Source: Parenemella sanctibonifatiensis
Lineage (GTDB): Bacteria > Actinomycetota > Actinomycetes > Propionibacteriales > Propionibacteriaceae
DNA: 64,000 bases
Direction: 5' to 3'
NCBI RefSeq assembly: GCF_002250565.1
Contig: NZ_NMVJ01000001.1
Coordinates: forward strand, 496,001-560,000
The notes under the pieces were generated by a model. It was not told the origin of the DNA. It made no database searches and worked only from the letters and a program-made list of their open reading frames with translations. How positions within the stretch are numbered: the stretch's first letter is position 1; each line of letters begins with the position of its first letter. Below, piece after piece: positions 26,072 through 34,854 of the stretch. Position numbers and translations under genes: made by a program.

Positions 26072-27322
26072 ATGGCCACAGAGAAGAACTGGGCAAAGAA
26101 CGTCACCTACAGCGCCTCCGAGATCGTCCAGCCGGCCAGCCTTGATGAGCTCGCCGAAGTCATCAGCTCCACCCCGAAGCTGCGGATGCTCGGCAGCCGC
26201 CACACCTTCAGCCGGCTCGGCGACACCGACGGCATCCTGGTGTCGCTGGAGAAGCTCGCCGACCCCAATGTCGAGTTGGTGCAGACCGGCGGGCACCAGG
26301 CTGTACGCGTGGCGGCCGGTACCCGCTACGGCGACTTCGTCGAGCAGCTCGACGGCCAGGGGTTTGCGCTGGCCAACCTCGCCTCCCTGCCGCACATCTC
26401 GGTCGGCGGCGCCGTCCAGACCGGCACCCACGGTTCGGGTGACAAGATCGCCAACCTCTCCAGCCAGGTGGTCGCGGTCGAGCTCATCACCGGCGCCGGC
26501 GAGCAGCTGCGGCTGACCCGCGAGGACCCCGAGTTTGCCGGAGCGATCGTCTCGTTGGGCGCCTTGGGGGCGGTCACCCATCTGGAGTTGGCGATCGAGC
26601 CGAGCTACCAGATGACCCAGACGGTCTATGACGGCGTCCGGTGGGCCGACGTGCTGGAGCGCTTCGACGAGTTCACCTCCTCCGGCGACAGTGTCAGCAT
26701 CCTGTCGACCTGGGTCGAGGAGGACGAGAACGTCCAGCAGGTCTTCATCAAGCACCGCTCCGAGACCAGCCCCGACCTGAGCGGCTTCGGCGGCAAGGCT
26801 GCCACCGAGCAGCGACACACGGTGCTCGGTGACGACCCGGCCCCGGTCACCACCCAGGGCGAGCCCGGCCCCTGGCATGCTCGGCTGCCGCACTTCCGGC
26901 TCGACCACACCCCCAGCTCCGGTGAGGAGATCCAGACCGAATATCTGGTGCCGCGCGAGGAGGCCCCGGCGGCACTGGCGGCGTACCGGAAGCTCGGTGA
27001 GCAGATCGCGCCCAACATCTTCGTCGCCGAGGTGCGCACGATGGCCGGCGACGACCTGTGGCTGTCACCCGCCGAGGGCCGCGACACCGTCGGCATCCAC
27101 TGCACCTGGAAGCCCGACGAGGCCAAGGTCCGCGAGCTGTTGCCGAAGATCGAGGCCGCGCTGCCCGACACGGCCCGGCCGCACTGGGGCAAGGTCTTCG
27201 AGCTCTCCCCCGACCAGGTCAAGGCGCGCTATTCGCGCTGGGACGACTTCGCCGAACTGGCCGCCAAGCACGACCCGCAGCGCCGCTTCGTCAACGCCTA
27301 CCTGGAGGCGTACGGGCTCTGA
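26072..27322 (+). CDS. aldO: FAD-linked alditol (xylitol/sorbitol) oxidase
   Basis: 416 residues, nearly the same length as the Streptomyces alditol oxidase. GGAAGGA precedes the ATG. GSRHTFSRLGDTDG contains His44, equivalent to the residue that carries covalently bound FAD in AldO. LPHISVGGAVQTGTHGSG is the second FAD-binding signature of this vanillyl-alcohol-oxidase-fold family. The C-terminal KVFELSPDQVKARYSRWDDFAELAAKHDPQRRFVN is the D-arabinono-lactone-oxidase-type end. It should oxidise the terminal CH2OH of an alditol with oxygen, giving an aldose and hydrogen peroxide. It lies 119 bp after the sugar importer. No signal peptide. Confidence 0.85.
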   Translation: MATEKNWAKNVTYSASEIVQPASLDELAEVISSTPKLRMLGSRHTFSRLGDTDGILVSLEKLADPNVELVQTGGHQAVRVAAGTRYGDFVEQLDGQGFALANLASLPHISVGGAVQTGTHGSGDKIANLSSQVVAVELITGAGEQLRLTREDPEFAGAIVSLGALGAVTHLELAIEPSYQMTQTVYDGVRWADVLERFDEFTSSGDSVSILSTWVEEDENVQQVFIKHRSETSPDLSGFGGKAATEQRHTVLGDDPAPVTTQGEPGPWHARLPHFRLDHTPSSGEEIQTEYLVPREEAPAALAAYRKLGEQIAPNIFVAEVRTMAGDDLWLSPAEGRDTVGIHCTWKPDEAKVRELLPKIEAALPDTARPHWGKVFELSPDQVKARYSRWDDFAELAAKHDPQRRFVNAYLEAYGL

Positions 27323-27350
27323 CCCCGGACTGGTGATCCGCCATCGCACC

Positions 27351-27380
27351 GACGCCGCCCAGCCCACGCTGGGCGGCGTC
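27351..27380 (+). terminator. GC-rich terminator-like hairpin after aldO
   Basis: A perfect 13-bp stem (GACGCCGCCCAGC, 27351-27363, with 27368-27380) and a CCAC loop sit 28 bp after the aldO stop. The trailing sequence is only mildly T-rich (GCTGCTGTTGTCG). It probably ends the operon transcript. Confidence 0.7.
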
Positions 27381-27438
27381 GCTGCTGTTGTCGTCGGCTA
27401 GTCTCGGTGGCGTCCCCGCCGATCTGACAGGAGCCGCC

Positions 27439-28299
27439 ATGCCCATCTCCCCTGCCGCCGACGGGCTCGCCCCCGAACCTCGTGACTGGGCCACCATCCC
27501 CGGCCCCGTCGAGGACCTGCGGCTGGTGGTCTGCGACATGGACGGCACCCTGCTCGACGACGCCGGGCAGCCGCCGGCGGAGTTGCCGCAGTTGGTGGAG
27601 CGGATGCAGCGAGCCGGCGTGGTGTTCGTGCCGGCCAGCGGTCGTCAATACGCCACCTTGGAGCACATGTTCGGCGGCGTGGCAGACTCCTTCATCGCCG
27701 AGAACGGGTCGATCGTGGTCCACCACGGCGAGGTGATCGCCACGCGTACGCTGCCCCGCGACGTCGTCACCGCGGCCGTGCGCAAGATCCGCGAGGTCGG
27801 CGCCCACACCGACCTGGGCGTGGTCGCCTGCGGGGTGAAGACCGGCTGGACCGAACGCAACGACGCGCCCTTCCTGGCCGGCGCGCGGATGTTCTATCGC
27901 AAGCTCGAGGTGGTCGAGGACCTCACGGCCGTCGATGACGAGATCATGAAGTTTGCGATGTACGACTTCGGCGACGCCAGGGCCACTGTGGCGCACTTCG
28001 AGGAGTTTGATCGCGGCGGCCAGCAGGTGGTGGTCTCGGGGCCGAACTGGATCGACCTGATGAATCGCGGCGTGGACAAGGGAGTCGGGCTCGCGGCGCT
28101 GCAGGCCGACCTGGGCATCACGCCGGCACAGACCGCCGTGTTCGGTGACTATCTCAACGACTTGGCGCTGTATCCGTTGGCGGAGTGGAGCTTTGCGATG
28201 GCCAACGGCCATCCCGACGTAGCGGCGGTCGCCAACTTCATCGCGCCGGCCAACACCGACAACGGGGTGGCCCGGGTGTTGGACCGGATCCTGCCCTGA
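27439..28299 (+). CDS. HAD-superfamily phosphatase, Cof type (IIB)
   Basis: 286 residues from the ATG at 27439, chosen for its CAGGAG site; the frame extends 17 codons further upstream without one. Motif I is VVCDMDGTLLDD with nucleophile Asp33 and acid Asp35; motif II is VPASGR; motif III is a Lys in the cap region; motif IV is VFGDYLNDL. The cap domain is inserted after motif II, as in Cof-type sugar and cofactor phosphatases. Cytoplasmic. It may dephosphorylate a sugar phosphate connected with the upstream locus, but that is only inference from position. Confidence 0.83.
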   Translation: MPISPAADGLAPEPRDWATIPGPVEDLRLVVCDMDGTLLDDAGQPPAELPQLVERMQRAGVVFVPASGRQYATLEHMFGGVADSFIAENGSIVVHHGEVIATRTLPRDVVTAAVRKIREVGAHTDLGVVACGVKTGWTERNDAPFLAGARMFYRKLEVVEDLTAVDDEIMKFAMYDFGDARATVAHFEEFDRGGQQVVVSGPNWIDLMNRGVDKGVGLAALQADLGITPAQTAVFGDYLNDLALYPLAEWSFAMANGHPDVAAVANFIAPANTDNGVARVLDRILP

Positions 28300-28346
28300 G
28301 GCCGGACCCGGCCCAGTTCAGGGGCGAGGTCAGTGGCCGGCGAGGG

Positions 28347-28994
28347 TCACTGGCTGGCGAGCGCCTCGTCGATGCTGACGTCGCCGTTGTCGAAGCGGAT
28401 CGTCTTGCCGATGGTGGCCGGCTGCCGCAGCGACTGAGCAATGACGGCCGCCACATCGGCTCGGGTGACCGTGCCGCTGGCCGTGCCGTCGTGGACGTGG
28501 ATGGCGCCGGTGGGCTCGTCCAGGGTGAGGCCGCTGGGTCCCAGCACCGTCCACTGCAGGCCGCTGGCGCGAAGGTGGTCGTCGGCGGCAGCCTTGGCCT
28601 TGGAGTAGGCGTAGAAGCCTTCAGACTCGGGGATGTCATCCACCCCGGAGCCGGCGTAGGACAGCATGACATAGCGCTGTACGCCGGCCGCCTGCGCCGC
28701 GTCGATGCTGCGGATGGCGGCGTCCCGGTCGACCGCCCACGTACGCTCGGGCTTGCCACCGCCGGCACCGGCGGACCACACCACGGCGTCGTGGCCGGAA
28801 ATGAGTTCGGTGAGCTCGTCGGTGCCGAGGTTTTCAATGTCGGCCACGATCGGTTCCGCGCCGGTGGCACGAATGTCGGGCACGTGATCCGGGTTGCGGA
28901 CCACCGAGTGAACGTCGTCGCCGTTGGCGACGAGCAACGGAGCGAGCAGGAGGGCCACCTTGCCGTGGCCGCCGATGATGATCACCTTGGACAT
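28347..28994 (-). CDS. NAD(P)H-binding atypical SDR protein
   Basis: 215 residues of the NmrA/YwnB-like atypical SDR type. The N-terminal nucleotide loop is IIIGGHGKVALLLAPLL, with VVRNPDH after strand 2 (the Arg suggests NADP), then a YVMLSYAGSG strand and a YSKAKAAADDHLRASGLQWTVLGPSGL block. It is probably a cytosolic reductase or redox-sensing protein; no substrate can be assigned. It is convergent with the HAD phosphatase and divergent from the metallophosphoesterase gene. Confidence 0.8.
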   Translation of the reverse strand: MSKVIIIGGHGKVALLLAPLLVANGDDVHSVVRNPDHVPDIRATGAEPIVADIENLGTDELTELISGHDAVVWSAGAGGGKPERTWAVDRDAAIRSIDAAQAAGVQRYVMLSYAGSGVDDIPESEGFYAYSKAKAAADDHLRASGLQWTVLGPSGLTLDEPTGAIHVHDGTASGTVTRADVAAVIAQSLRQPATIGKTIRFDNGDVSIDEALASQ

Positions 28995-29176
28995 GCCCCC
29001 ACCGTAGTCCGGCGCCCCAGCCGCGCCGCGCGGGCCCCGACATATCTAGTCGCCAGCTGTGACTCTTCACCGGATCGTCACCCGGTGGTCATCAGTCGCC
29101 GGTGGGCGACGCTTAGGGTGTTCCTCACCCACCCGCCTCATCACGAATCGTGTCCATCACAAACAAGGGGAACGCC

Positions 29177-31438
29177 ATGGATCCGCACCAGCCCACCCAG
29201 CCGCCGGCCCGATCCACCCCGCAGCACGCCGGGCCGTCGACCCCGCCCCGACCCACGCCGACCCCGTCGCGCCGCGCCGTCCTCGGCGGCGGCGCGGCCA
29301 CCCTGCTGGCCGCCATCGGGCTCTCGGCCACCGACCTGACCGGCCCCGAGGCGTACGCCAATCCGGCCGGCCCCGGAGCCGCCGAGCAGCCGGTGCGGTT
29401 CGCCTTCTTCACCGACCCGCACGCGGATCCCGAGAACGCGGCTCAGCAAGCCCGGCTGCGGGCCACACTGCAGGCCATCGCCGCCGATGATCCGGCGGCG
29501 GTGCTGCACGCCGGCGACGTCACTGAATACGGCACCGACGCCGAATACCTCAGCTATCTCGAACTGGTCCCGGCCGACCTGCGGGACCGGATCCACCACG
29601 TGCCCGGCAATCACGAGATCCGCTGGGACGTCACCGCGTACGAGAACTACACCGAGCACGTCGACGAGCTCAACGTGGAGGTGACCGCCGGCGGCGTGCA
29701 GTTCCTGCTGCTGGATCCGACCGTCGTGCAGCAGGAGGTCGGCTTCTACAGCGAGGCGGATCTGGCTTGGCTGCGGGAGCGGCTGGCGGCCAAGCCGGCG
29801 CACCGCCCCACCGTCGTCGTCACCCACTATCCGATGGCGCAGGGGCATTACTACGTCGTCAACCCAGAGGACCTGTTGGCCGAGCTCGAGGGCCACAACG
29901 TTCGCGCCGTGCTGGCCGGGCACACCCACCGGCAGCTGCTGGAGCACTTCAACGGCATGGCGCACCTGGAGGGTGCGGCCGTGAAGAACCAGGCCCAGTA
30001 CTACCGCCTCACCCTCGGCGCCGGCAGGAACGCCGTGCTGACCATCGAGCACGTCGCCATCCCCGACCCCGAGCGCCCCGACCAGCAGACCGTCACCCCG
30101 GTCACCGAGGTCGACTTCGGCGGCCAGTCGGGCCGCAACCCGCTTGACCCGCGTACGTTGCGCGCCCGGGTGCACCGCGGCCGCCTCGACCTCACCGTCG
30201 GCACCCGGCAGCTGCCGGCCACCGCGACCGCCCGGGCCGGGATCTATCAGCAGGCCCTGTACGCCGGGCGCGCCGACGAGACCTGGACGGCGCTGGAGCG
30301 TCGCGGCCAGCGCTTCTTCGGCGAGCTGGACGTGTCCGGGCTGGTGCCGGGCGAGCACCGCGCCAACGTCGAGGTCGTCGACGGGGACCAGCGCTGGCGC
30401 GAGGTCGTTGCGTTCACGGTGCCGGGCGATGCCGCCGCATCGGTGTGGGATCGGGACTTCGGCGGCATCCTCACCGGCGCCACCGCCCAGCTCGGCTCCT
30501 TGGTCTTCGCCGCGTCCTCGGCGGGCCGGTTGTCCGCCGTCGATCCCAGCCGTGGCCGGGTCGTGTGGGAGGTGAGCACCGGGCCGGTTTTCACCAACCT
30601 CGCCGTCGGCGCTGATCTGGTGGTCGCCGGCTCGGCCGACGGCACCGTGACGGCCGCGCGGCCCACCGACGGGTCCGTCGCCTGGCGCACCGACCTGGGT
30701 CATCCGGTGATGTCGGACCCGCTGGTGACAACGATCGCCGGGCGCGATGCCGTGGTCGTCATGGCCGGCGACGTGTTGGTCCGGCTCGACGCCACCTCCG
30801 GCGAGGTCGTCTGGGAGTCAACGATGCCCGGGGTGAGCGCCGGCCGCGCTGCCGCCGACGACGAACGGATCTATCTCGGCCTGGGCGACGGCAAGGCATG
30901 GGCGGTCGACGCCGCGACCGGTGAACTGCAGTGGGAGCGCGAGCTGGCCAACCGGGACGGCTCCTACCGGCGGCTGATCTACGGGCCGTGGACCCACCAG
31001 ACCACCCTCATCACGGACAGCCTCGTCTTCGTGTCCACCGTGGCCGGTGGCCGCGCGCTGGACCGGGCGACCGGCGAGATCGTGTGGCAGATCGACAAGT
31101 CCTTCCTCTACACCCCGGCGCGGATCCTCGACGACGGCGACCTGCTGCTGGTCGACGAGTGGGGCGAGGCGCGCCGGGTGGACGCCGCCACCGGTGAGAC
31201 CCGGTGGCTGACCGACCGGATGGTCTCGCGCTCGCTGGATGCCGGTCCTGCGGTGGCCGGCTCGACGGCGTACGTGGTGGGGACGATGGGCGATCTGGCG
31301 GTGCTGGACCTGACCGACGGCAGCTACGAGCGGGTACGTCAGCTGTCGGTCAGCCCGGTGGTCTCCAGCCCGTCCCTGGTCAACGGCGTCCTCGTGGTCG
31401 GTCACCTGGACGGGACGCTGCGCGGCTACCGGGTCTGA
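29177..31438 (+). CDS. Exported calcineurin-like phosphoesterase fused to a PQQ-like beta-propeller
   Basis: 753 residues from the ATG at 29177 (AGGGGAA upstream). The N terminus is a twin-arginine signal: SRRAVLGGGAATLLAAIGL (31-49). The metallophosphoesterase domain (about 73-300) has all the metal-binding motifs: FFTDPHAD, LHAGDVTEYG, VPGNHEIRW, VVVTHYPM, and LAGHTHRQ. A linker of about 100 residues leads to a C-terminal propeller (about 420-753) made of PQQ-type blades: SAVDPSRGRVVWEVSTG, VTAARPTDGSVAWRTDLG, LDATSGEVVWES, VDAATGELQWEREL and LDRATGEIVWQIDK. It is predicted to act outside the membrane, hydrolysing a phosphoester; the propeller may bind substrate or cell wall. Confidence 0.82.
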   Translation: MDPHQPTQPPARSTPQHAGPSTPPRPTPTPSRRAVLGGGAATLLAAIGLSATDLTGPEAYANPAGPGAAEQPVRFAFFTDPHADPENAAQQARLRATLQAIAADDPAAVLHAGDVTEYGTDAEYLSYLELVPADLRDRIHHVPGNHEIRWDVTAYENYTEHVDELNVEVTAGGVQFLLLDPTVVQQEVGFYSEADLAWLRERLAAKPAHRPTVVVTHYPMAQGHYYVVNPEDLLAELEGHNVRAVLAGHTHRQLLEHFNGMAHLEGAAVKNQAQYYRLTLGAGRNAVLTIEHVAIPDPERPDQQTVTPVTEVDFGGQSGRNPLDPRTLRARVHRGRLDLTVGTRQLPATATARAGIYQQALYAGRADETWTALERRGQRFFGELDVSGLVPGEHRANVEVVDGDQRWREVVAFTVPGDAAASVWDRDFGGILTGATAQLGSLVFAASSAGRLSAVDPSRGRVVWEVSTGPVFTNLAVGADLVVAGSADGTVTAARPTDGSVAWRTDLGHPVMSDPLVTTIAGRDAVVVMAGDVLVRLDATSGEVVWESTMPGVSAGRAAADDERIYLGLGDGKAWAVDAATGELQWERELANRDGSYRRLIYGPWTHQTTLITDSLVFVSTVAGGRALDRATGEIVWQIDKSFLYTPARILDDGDLLLVDEWGEARRVDAATGETRWLTDRMVSRSLDAGPAVAGSTAYVVGTMGDLAVLDLTDGSYERVRQLSVSPVVSSPSLVNGVLVVGHLDGTLRGYRV

Positions 31439-31569
31439 CCGGGCCGTTGCCGAAGGCCCATGCGGCGGGGGTGAGCAGTCTCACAGCCCGCACCCATGCC
31501 GCCACGGGCCTTTTCGGCGTTGAATGGAGTCAGTCCCAGCTTCTCGGTGATCTCGAGCAAGGAGCAGAC

Positions 31570-31911
31570 ATGACCCACGACGTGACCCGGCTGACCGAGG
31601 TGGGCACCGCCCTGTTGGAGCGCGCCAGTCAGGCCAGCAGCCGCCGCGCCACCACGGCTTTCCGGGCCGCCGACGGCGGCCAGCTGACCCAGGTGGTGGT
31701 GGCGCTGCTGGCCGGGGCGGAACTCGCCGACCACGACAATCCCGGCGAGGCGTTCCTGCAGGTGGTCACCGGACGTACCGAACTGGTCGCCGACCAGGAC
31801 CGCTGGGAGGTCGCCGCCGGCGAGCAGGTCGCGGTCCCGCAGCGCCGGCACCGGCTCACGGCGCTGGAGGATTCGGTGGCGCTGCTGACACTGATCAAGC
31901 TGCCCCGCTGA
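31570..31911 (+). CDS. Small cupin-domain protein
   Basis: 113 residues from the ATG preceded by AAGGAGCAGAC. The in-frame extension upstream is the shadow of the phosphoesterase gene. It is a single cupin barrel: VVVALLAGAELADHDNPGEAFLQVVTGRTELVADQDRWEVAAGEQVAVPQRRHRL, where the His/Asp and Glu in the first motif and His in the second could bind a metal, though the first His-x-His pair is reduced to DHD. Function unknown. It lies just upstream of the copA promoter but is separated from it by a CsoR-type operator. Confidence 0.72.
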   Translation: MTHDVTRLTEVGTALLERASQASSRRATTAFRAADGGQLTQVVVALLAGAELADHDNPGEAFLQVVTGRTELVADQDRWEVAAGEQVAVPQRRHRLTALEDSVALLTLIKLPR

Positions 31912-31970
31912 CCGCTTGAACCAGTCCCCTCCGGCCGGCTCGGGTGATCCGGTATGCCATCTCCCCGCTC

Positions 31971-31998
31971 TTGATCTGATACCCCCTGGGGGTATAGA
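31971..31998 (+). promoter_or_regulatory. copA promoter with CsoR-type operator
   Basis: TTGATC (31971-31976) and TATAGA (31993-31998) are 16 bp apart. The space is filled by the 17-bp palindrome ATACCCCCTGGGGGTAT (31979-31995), which matches the known CsoR operator consensus and overlaps the -10 box. Copper-free CsoR bound here would block transcription of copA. No csoR gene lies in the chromosomal part of the window. Confidence 0.88.
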
Positions 31999-32024
31999 GT
32001 CGAGGGCGAGGAGGCAGCCCGACC

Positions 32025-34295
32025 ATGAGCCAGCAGCAGCAGACCCCGCAGGCACCCCGATCCCTGGACACCGAATTGGTCCAGCTCGAGGTCGGCGGGA
32101 TGACCTGTGCATCGTGCGCGAACCGGATCGAGAAGAAGCTCAACAAGCTCGACGGGGTCAGCGCCAACGTCAACTTCGCCACCGAAAAGGCAAGCGTCAC
32201 CGCGCCGGTCGGTTTCGACCCGGCGCTGCTGGTGGAGACGATCGAGAAGACCGGCTACACCGCCAAGCTGCCCGAGCCCGCCGCCAAGGACGAACGTTCC
32301 GATGATCCGGAGCTGCGCAGCCTGCGCAACCGACTGATCGCCTCGGCGGTGCTGTCGGTGCCGGTGATCGCGATGGCGATGATCCCGCCGCTGCAGTTCG
32401 ACTACTGGGGTTGGGTGTCGTTGGTGCTGGCGACCCCGGTGGTGCTGTGGGGCGGCTGGCCCTTCCACAAAGCCGCCTGGACCAACCTCAAGCACGGCGC
32501 CGCGACGATGGACACGCTGGTCTCGATCGGCACCCTGGCGGCGTACGTGTGGTCGAGCGTGGCGCTGGTCTTCGGTACGGCCGGGATGCCCGGCATGACG
32601 CACGAATTCAGCTTCACGATCGAGCGCACCGACGGCCTGTCCAACATCTATCTCGAGGTCGCGGCCGGCGTCATCACCTTCATCCTGTTGGGCCGCTACT
32701 TCGAGAAGCGCGCCAAGCGTGATGCGGGGGCGGCGCTGCGGGCACTGCTGGAGATGGGCGCCAAGGAGGTCGCGGTGCTGCGCGACGGCGTCGAGCAGCG
32801 GATCCCCACGGACCAGTTGCAGGTGGGCGACGAGTTCGTCGTACGCCCGGGCGAGACGATCGCCACCGACGGCGAGGTGGTGTCGGGGTCCTCGGCGGTG
32901 GATGCGTCGATGCTGACCGGCGAGTCGGTGCCGGTCGAGGTCGGCGTCGGCGATTCCGTGACCGGCGCGACCGTCAATGCGGGCGGCCGGCTGGTGGTGC
33001 GGGCGACCCGGGTCGGGTCGGACACGCAGCTGGCGCGGATGGCCAAGATGGTCGAGGACGCCCAGTCGGGCAAGGCTGAGGTGCAGCGGCTCGCGGACCG
33101 GATCTCGGGCATCTTCGTGCCGATCGTGCTGGTGGTTGCGGCGGTCACGCTGGCGGTGTGGTTGCTGTCGGGGCAGCCGGTCGCGGCCGGTTTCACCGCG
33201 GCGGTGGCGGTGTTGATCATCGCCTGCCCTTGTGCGCTGGGATTGGCGACGCCGACGGCGCTGCTGGTCGGCACCGGTCGCGGTGCGCAGCTGGGCGTCC
33301 TGATCAAGGGCCCGGAGGTGCTGGAGTCGACCCGCAAGGTCGACACGATCGTGCTCGACAAGACCGGCACCGTCACCACCGGCCAGATGACGCTGCTCGA
33401 CGCGATCCCCGCCGAGGGCGTCGACGCCGATGAGCTCGTACGCCTGGCCGGCGCCCTGGAGGAAGCGTCCGAGCACCCGATCGCGCAGGCGATCGCCGCC
33501 GGCGCGACGTCGCGCGTCGGTGACCTGCCCGAGGTGAGCGACTTCGCCAACCAGGAGGGCCGCGGCGTCACCGGCGTGGTCGAGGGACAGCCGATCGTGG
33601 CGGGTCGGGAGACCCTGCTGGCGGAGTACCAGATGACCCTGGACCCGGAGTTGGCTGCCGCGAAGCGGGCCGCCGAGGGCCAGGGGCGTACGGCGGTGGC
33701 GGTTGGCTGGGACGGCCGGGCCCGCGGCGTACTGGTCGTGTCGGACCAGGTGAAGCCGACTTCAGCGCAGGCGATCGCCCAGCTGAAGGAACTGGGCCTG
33801 ACGCCGGTGCTGTTGACCGGCGACAACGCCACGGTGGCCCGCCAGGTGGCGGCCGAGGTGGGCATCGACGAGGTGATCGCCGAGGTGTTGCCGGCCGACA
33901 AGGTCGCCGCAGTGGCCGAACTGCAGGAGCAGGGCCGGGTCGTGGCGATGGTCGGCGACGGCGTGAACGATGCGCCGGCGCTGGCGCAGGCCGACCTGGG
34001 GTTGGCGATGGGCACCGGCACCGATGTGGCGATCGAGGCGGCCGACATCACCCTGGTGCGCGGGGACCTGCGGGCCGCGGTCGATGCCGTACGCCTGTCG
34101 CGCCGGACGCTGAAGACCATCAAGGTCAACCTGTTCTGGGCGTTCGCCTACAACACCGCGGCGATCCCGGTGGCGGCGCTGGGGATGTTGAATCCGATGC
34201 TGGCGGGTGCGGCGATGGCGTTGTCGAGCGTGTTCGTGGTGACGAACAGTCTGCGGCTGCGTGGCTTCAAGAGCGCCTCGCCGGACGTCGCCTGA
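32025..34295 (+). CDS. copA: Copper-exporting P1B-type ATPase (chromosomal copy)
   Basis: 756 residues. An N-terminal heavy-metal domain has GMTCASC (Cys28, Cys31). Eight membrane segments follow, with the transmembrane copper site CPC at 401-403 ([17 protein letters not shown]). The actuator loop is [10 protein letters not shown], the phosphorylation motif DKTGTVTTG (Asp445), the nucleotide domain SEHPIAQAI, and the hinge [16 protein letters not shown]. It pumps Cu(I) out of the cytosol. A CsoR box covers its promoter. A close paralogue lies on the conjugative element at 49916-52246 in the opposite orientation. Confidence 0.95.
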   Translation: MSQQQQTPQAPRSLDTELVQLEVGGMTCASCANRIEKKLNKLDGVSANVNFATEKASVTAPVGFDPALLVETIEKTGYTAKLPEPAAKDERSDDPELRSLRNRLIASAVLSVPVIAMAMIPPLQFDYWGWVSLVLATPVVLWGGWPFHKAAWTNLKHGAATMDTLVSIGTLAAYVWSSVALVFGTAGMPGMTHEFSFTIERTDGLSNIYLEVAAGVITFILLGRYFEKRAKRDAGAALRALLEMGAKEVAVLRDGVEQRIPTDQLQVGDEFVVRPGETIATDGEVVSGSSAVDASMLTGESVPVEVGVGDSVTGATVNAGGRLVVRATRVGSDTQLARMAKMVEDAQSGKAEVQRLADRISGIFVPIVLVVAAVTLAVWLLSGQPVAAGFTAAVAVLIIACPCALGLATPTALLVGTGRGAQLGVLIKGPEVLESTRKVDTIVLDKTGTVTTGQMTLLDAIPAEGVDADELVRLAGALEEASEHPIAQAIAAGATSRVGDLPEVSDFANQEGRGVTGVVEGQPIVAGRETLLAEYQMTLDPELAAAKRAAEGQGRTAVAVGWDGRARGVLVVSDQVKPTSAQAIAQLKELGLTPVLLTGDNATVARQVAAEVGIDEVIAEVLPADKVAAVAELQEQGRVVAMVGDGVNDAPALAQADLGLAMGTGTDVAIEAADITLVRGDLRAAVDAVRLSRRTLKTIKVNLFWAFAYNTAAIPVAALGMLNPMLAGAAMALSSVFVVTNSLRLRGFKSASPDVA

Positions 34296-34304
34296 CGATT
34301 GCTG

Positions 34305-34340
34305 ACATGCGGCCCGTCCCTGAGAGGATGGGCCGCATGT
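34305..34340. promoter_or_regulatory. Hairpin covering the DUF3817 translation start
   Basis: Perfect 11-bp arms ACATGCGGCCC (34305-34315) and GGGCCGCATGT (34330-34340) enclose a 14-nt loop. The loop contains the ribosome-site-like GAGAGG, and the right arm contains the ATG of the next gene. It could end copA transcripts or limit translation of the downstream gene. Confidence 0.55.
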
Positions 34341-34804
34341 CGCTGTTTTCCACACCCAATCGGCTCTATCGCGTGCTGGCGCTGGCGGAGGTGGTGACCT
34401 GGACGCTGCTGATGGCCGGGATGGTGCTGAAGTATGTGCTGCAGGCCACCGATGCGCTGGTGCGGATCGGCGGCGGGCTGCACGGCTTCACGTTCCTGTC
34501 CTACTGCGTGACGACCGTGCTCGTAGCGGTGGATCAGCGCTGGAAACTGTCGCACCTAGCGATGGGACTCGGGTCGGCGATCGTGCCCTACCTGACCGTC
34601 CCGTTCGAACGCTGGGCGCTCAAGAAGGGTCTGCTGGGCCACGAGTGGCGGCTGCGCAGCGATGAGCCGGCCGGCTTCTTCGAGAGGGTGGCGGCGTACG
34701 CCCTGCGCCACCCGATCGCGGCAGGCCTGGTCGCGATCGTGGTCGTTGCGGTCGTGTTTTCGGTGCTGCTGATGCTCGGCCCGCCGACCGAATGGTTCAG
34801 CTGA
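34337..34804 (+). CDS. DUF3817 family membrane protein
   Basis: 155 residues from the ATG at 34337; in-frame starts at 34307 and 34328 lack a ribosome site. The DUF3817 pattern is clear: a first membrane segment after PNRLYRVLALAEVVTWTLLM, then KYVL, GGGLHGFTFLSYCVTTVLVAV and LAMGLGSAIVPYLTVPFERWA, with a fourth segment near the C terminus. These are small actinobacterial integral membrane proteins of unknown function. The gene lies 41 bp after copA and may be cotranscribed. Confidence 0.8.
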   Translation: MSLFSTPNRLYRVLALAEVVTWTLLMAGMVLKYVLQATDALVRIGGGLHGFTFLSYCVTTVLVAVDQRWKLSHLAMGLGSAIVPYLTVPFERWALKKGLLGHEWRLRSDEPAGFFERVAAYALRHPIAAGLVAIVVVAVVFSVLLMLGPPTEWFS

Positions 34805-34854
34805 GGCAGGGGGCCGCGACGGCGTGAAGCACCGCCGCCGGCGTGGTAGTGTTG

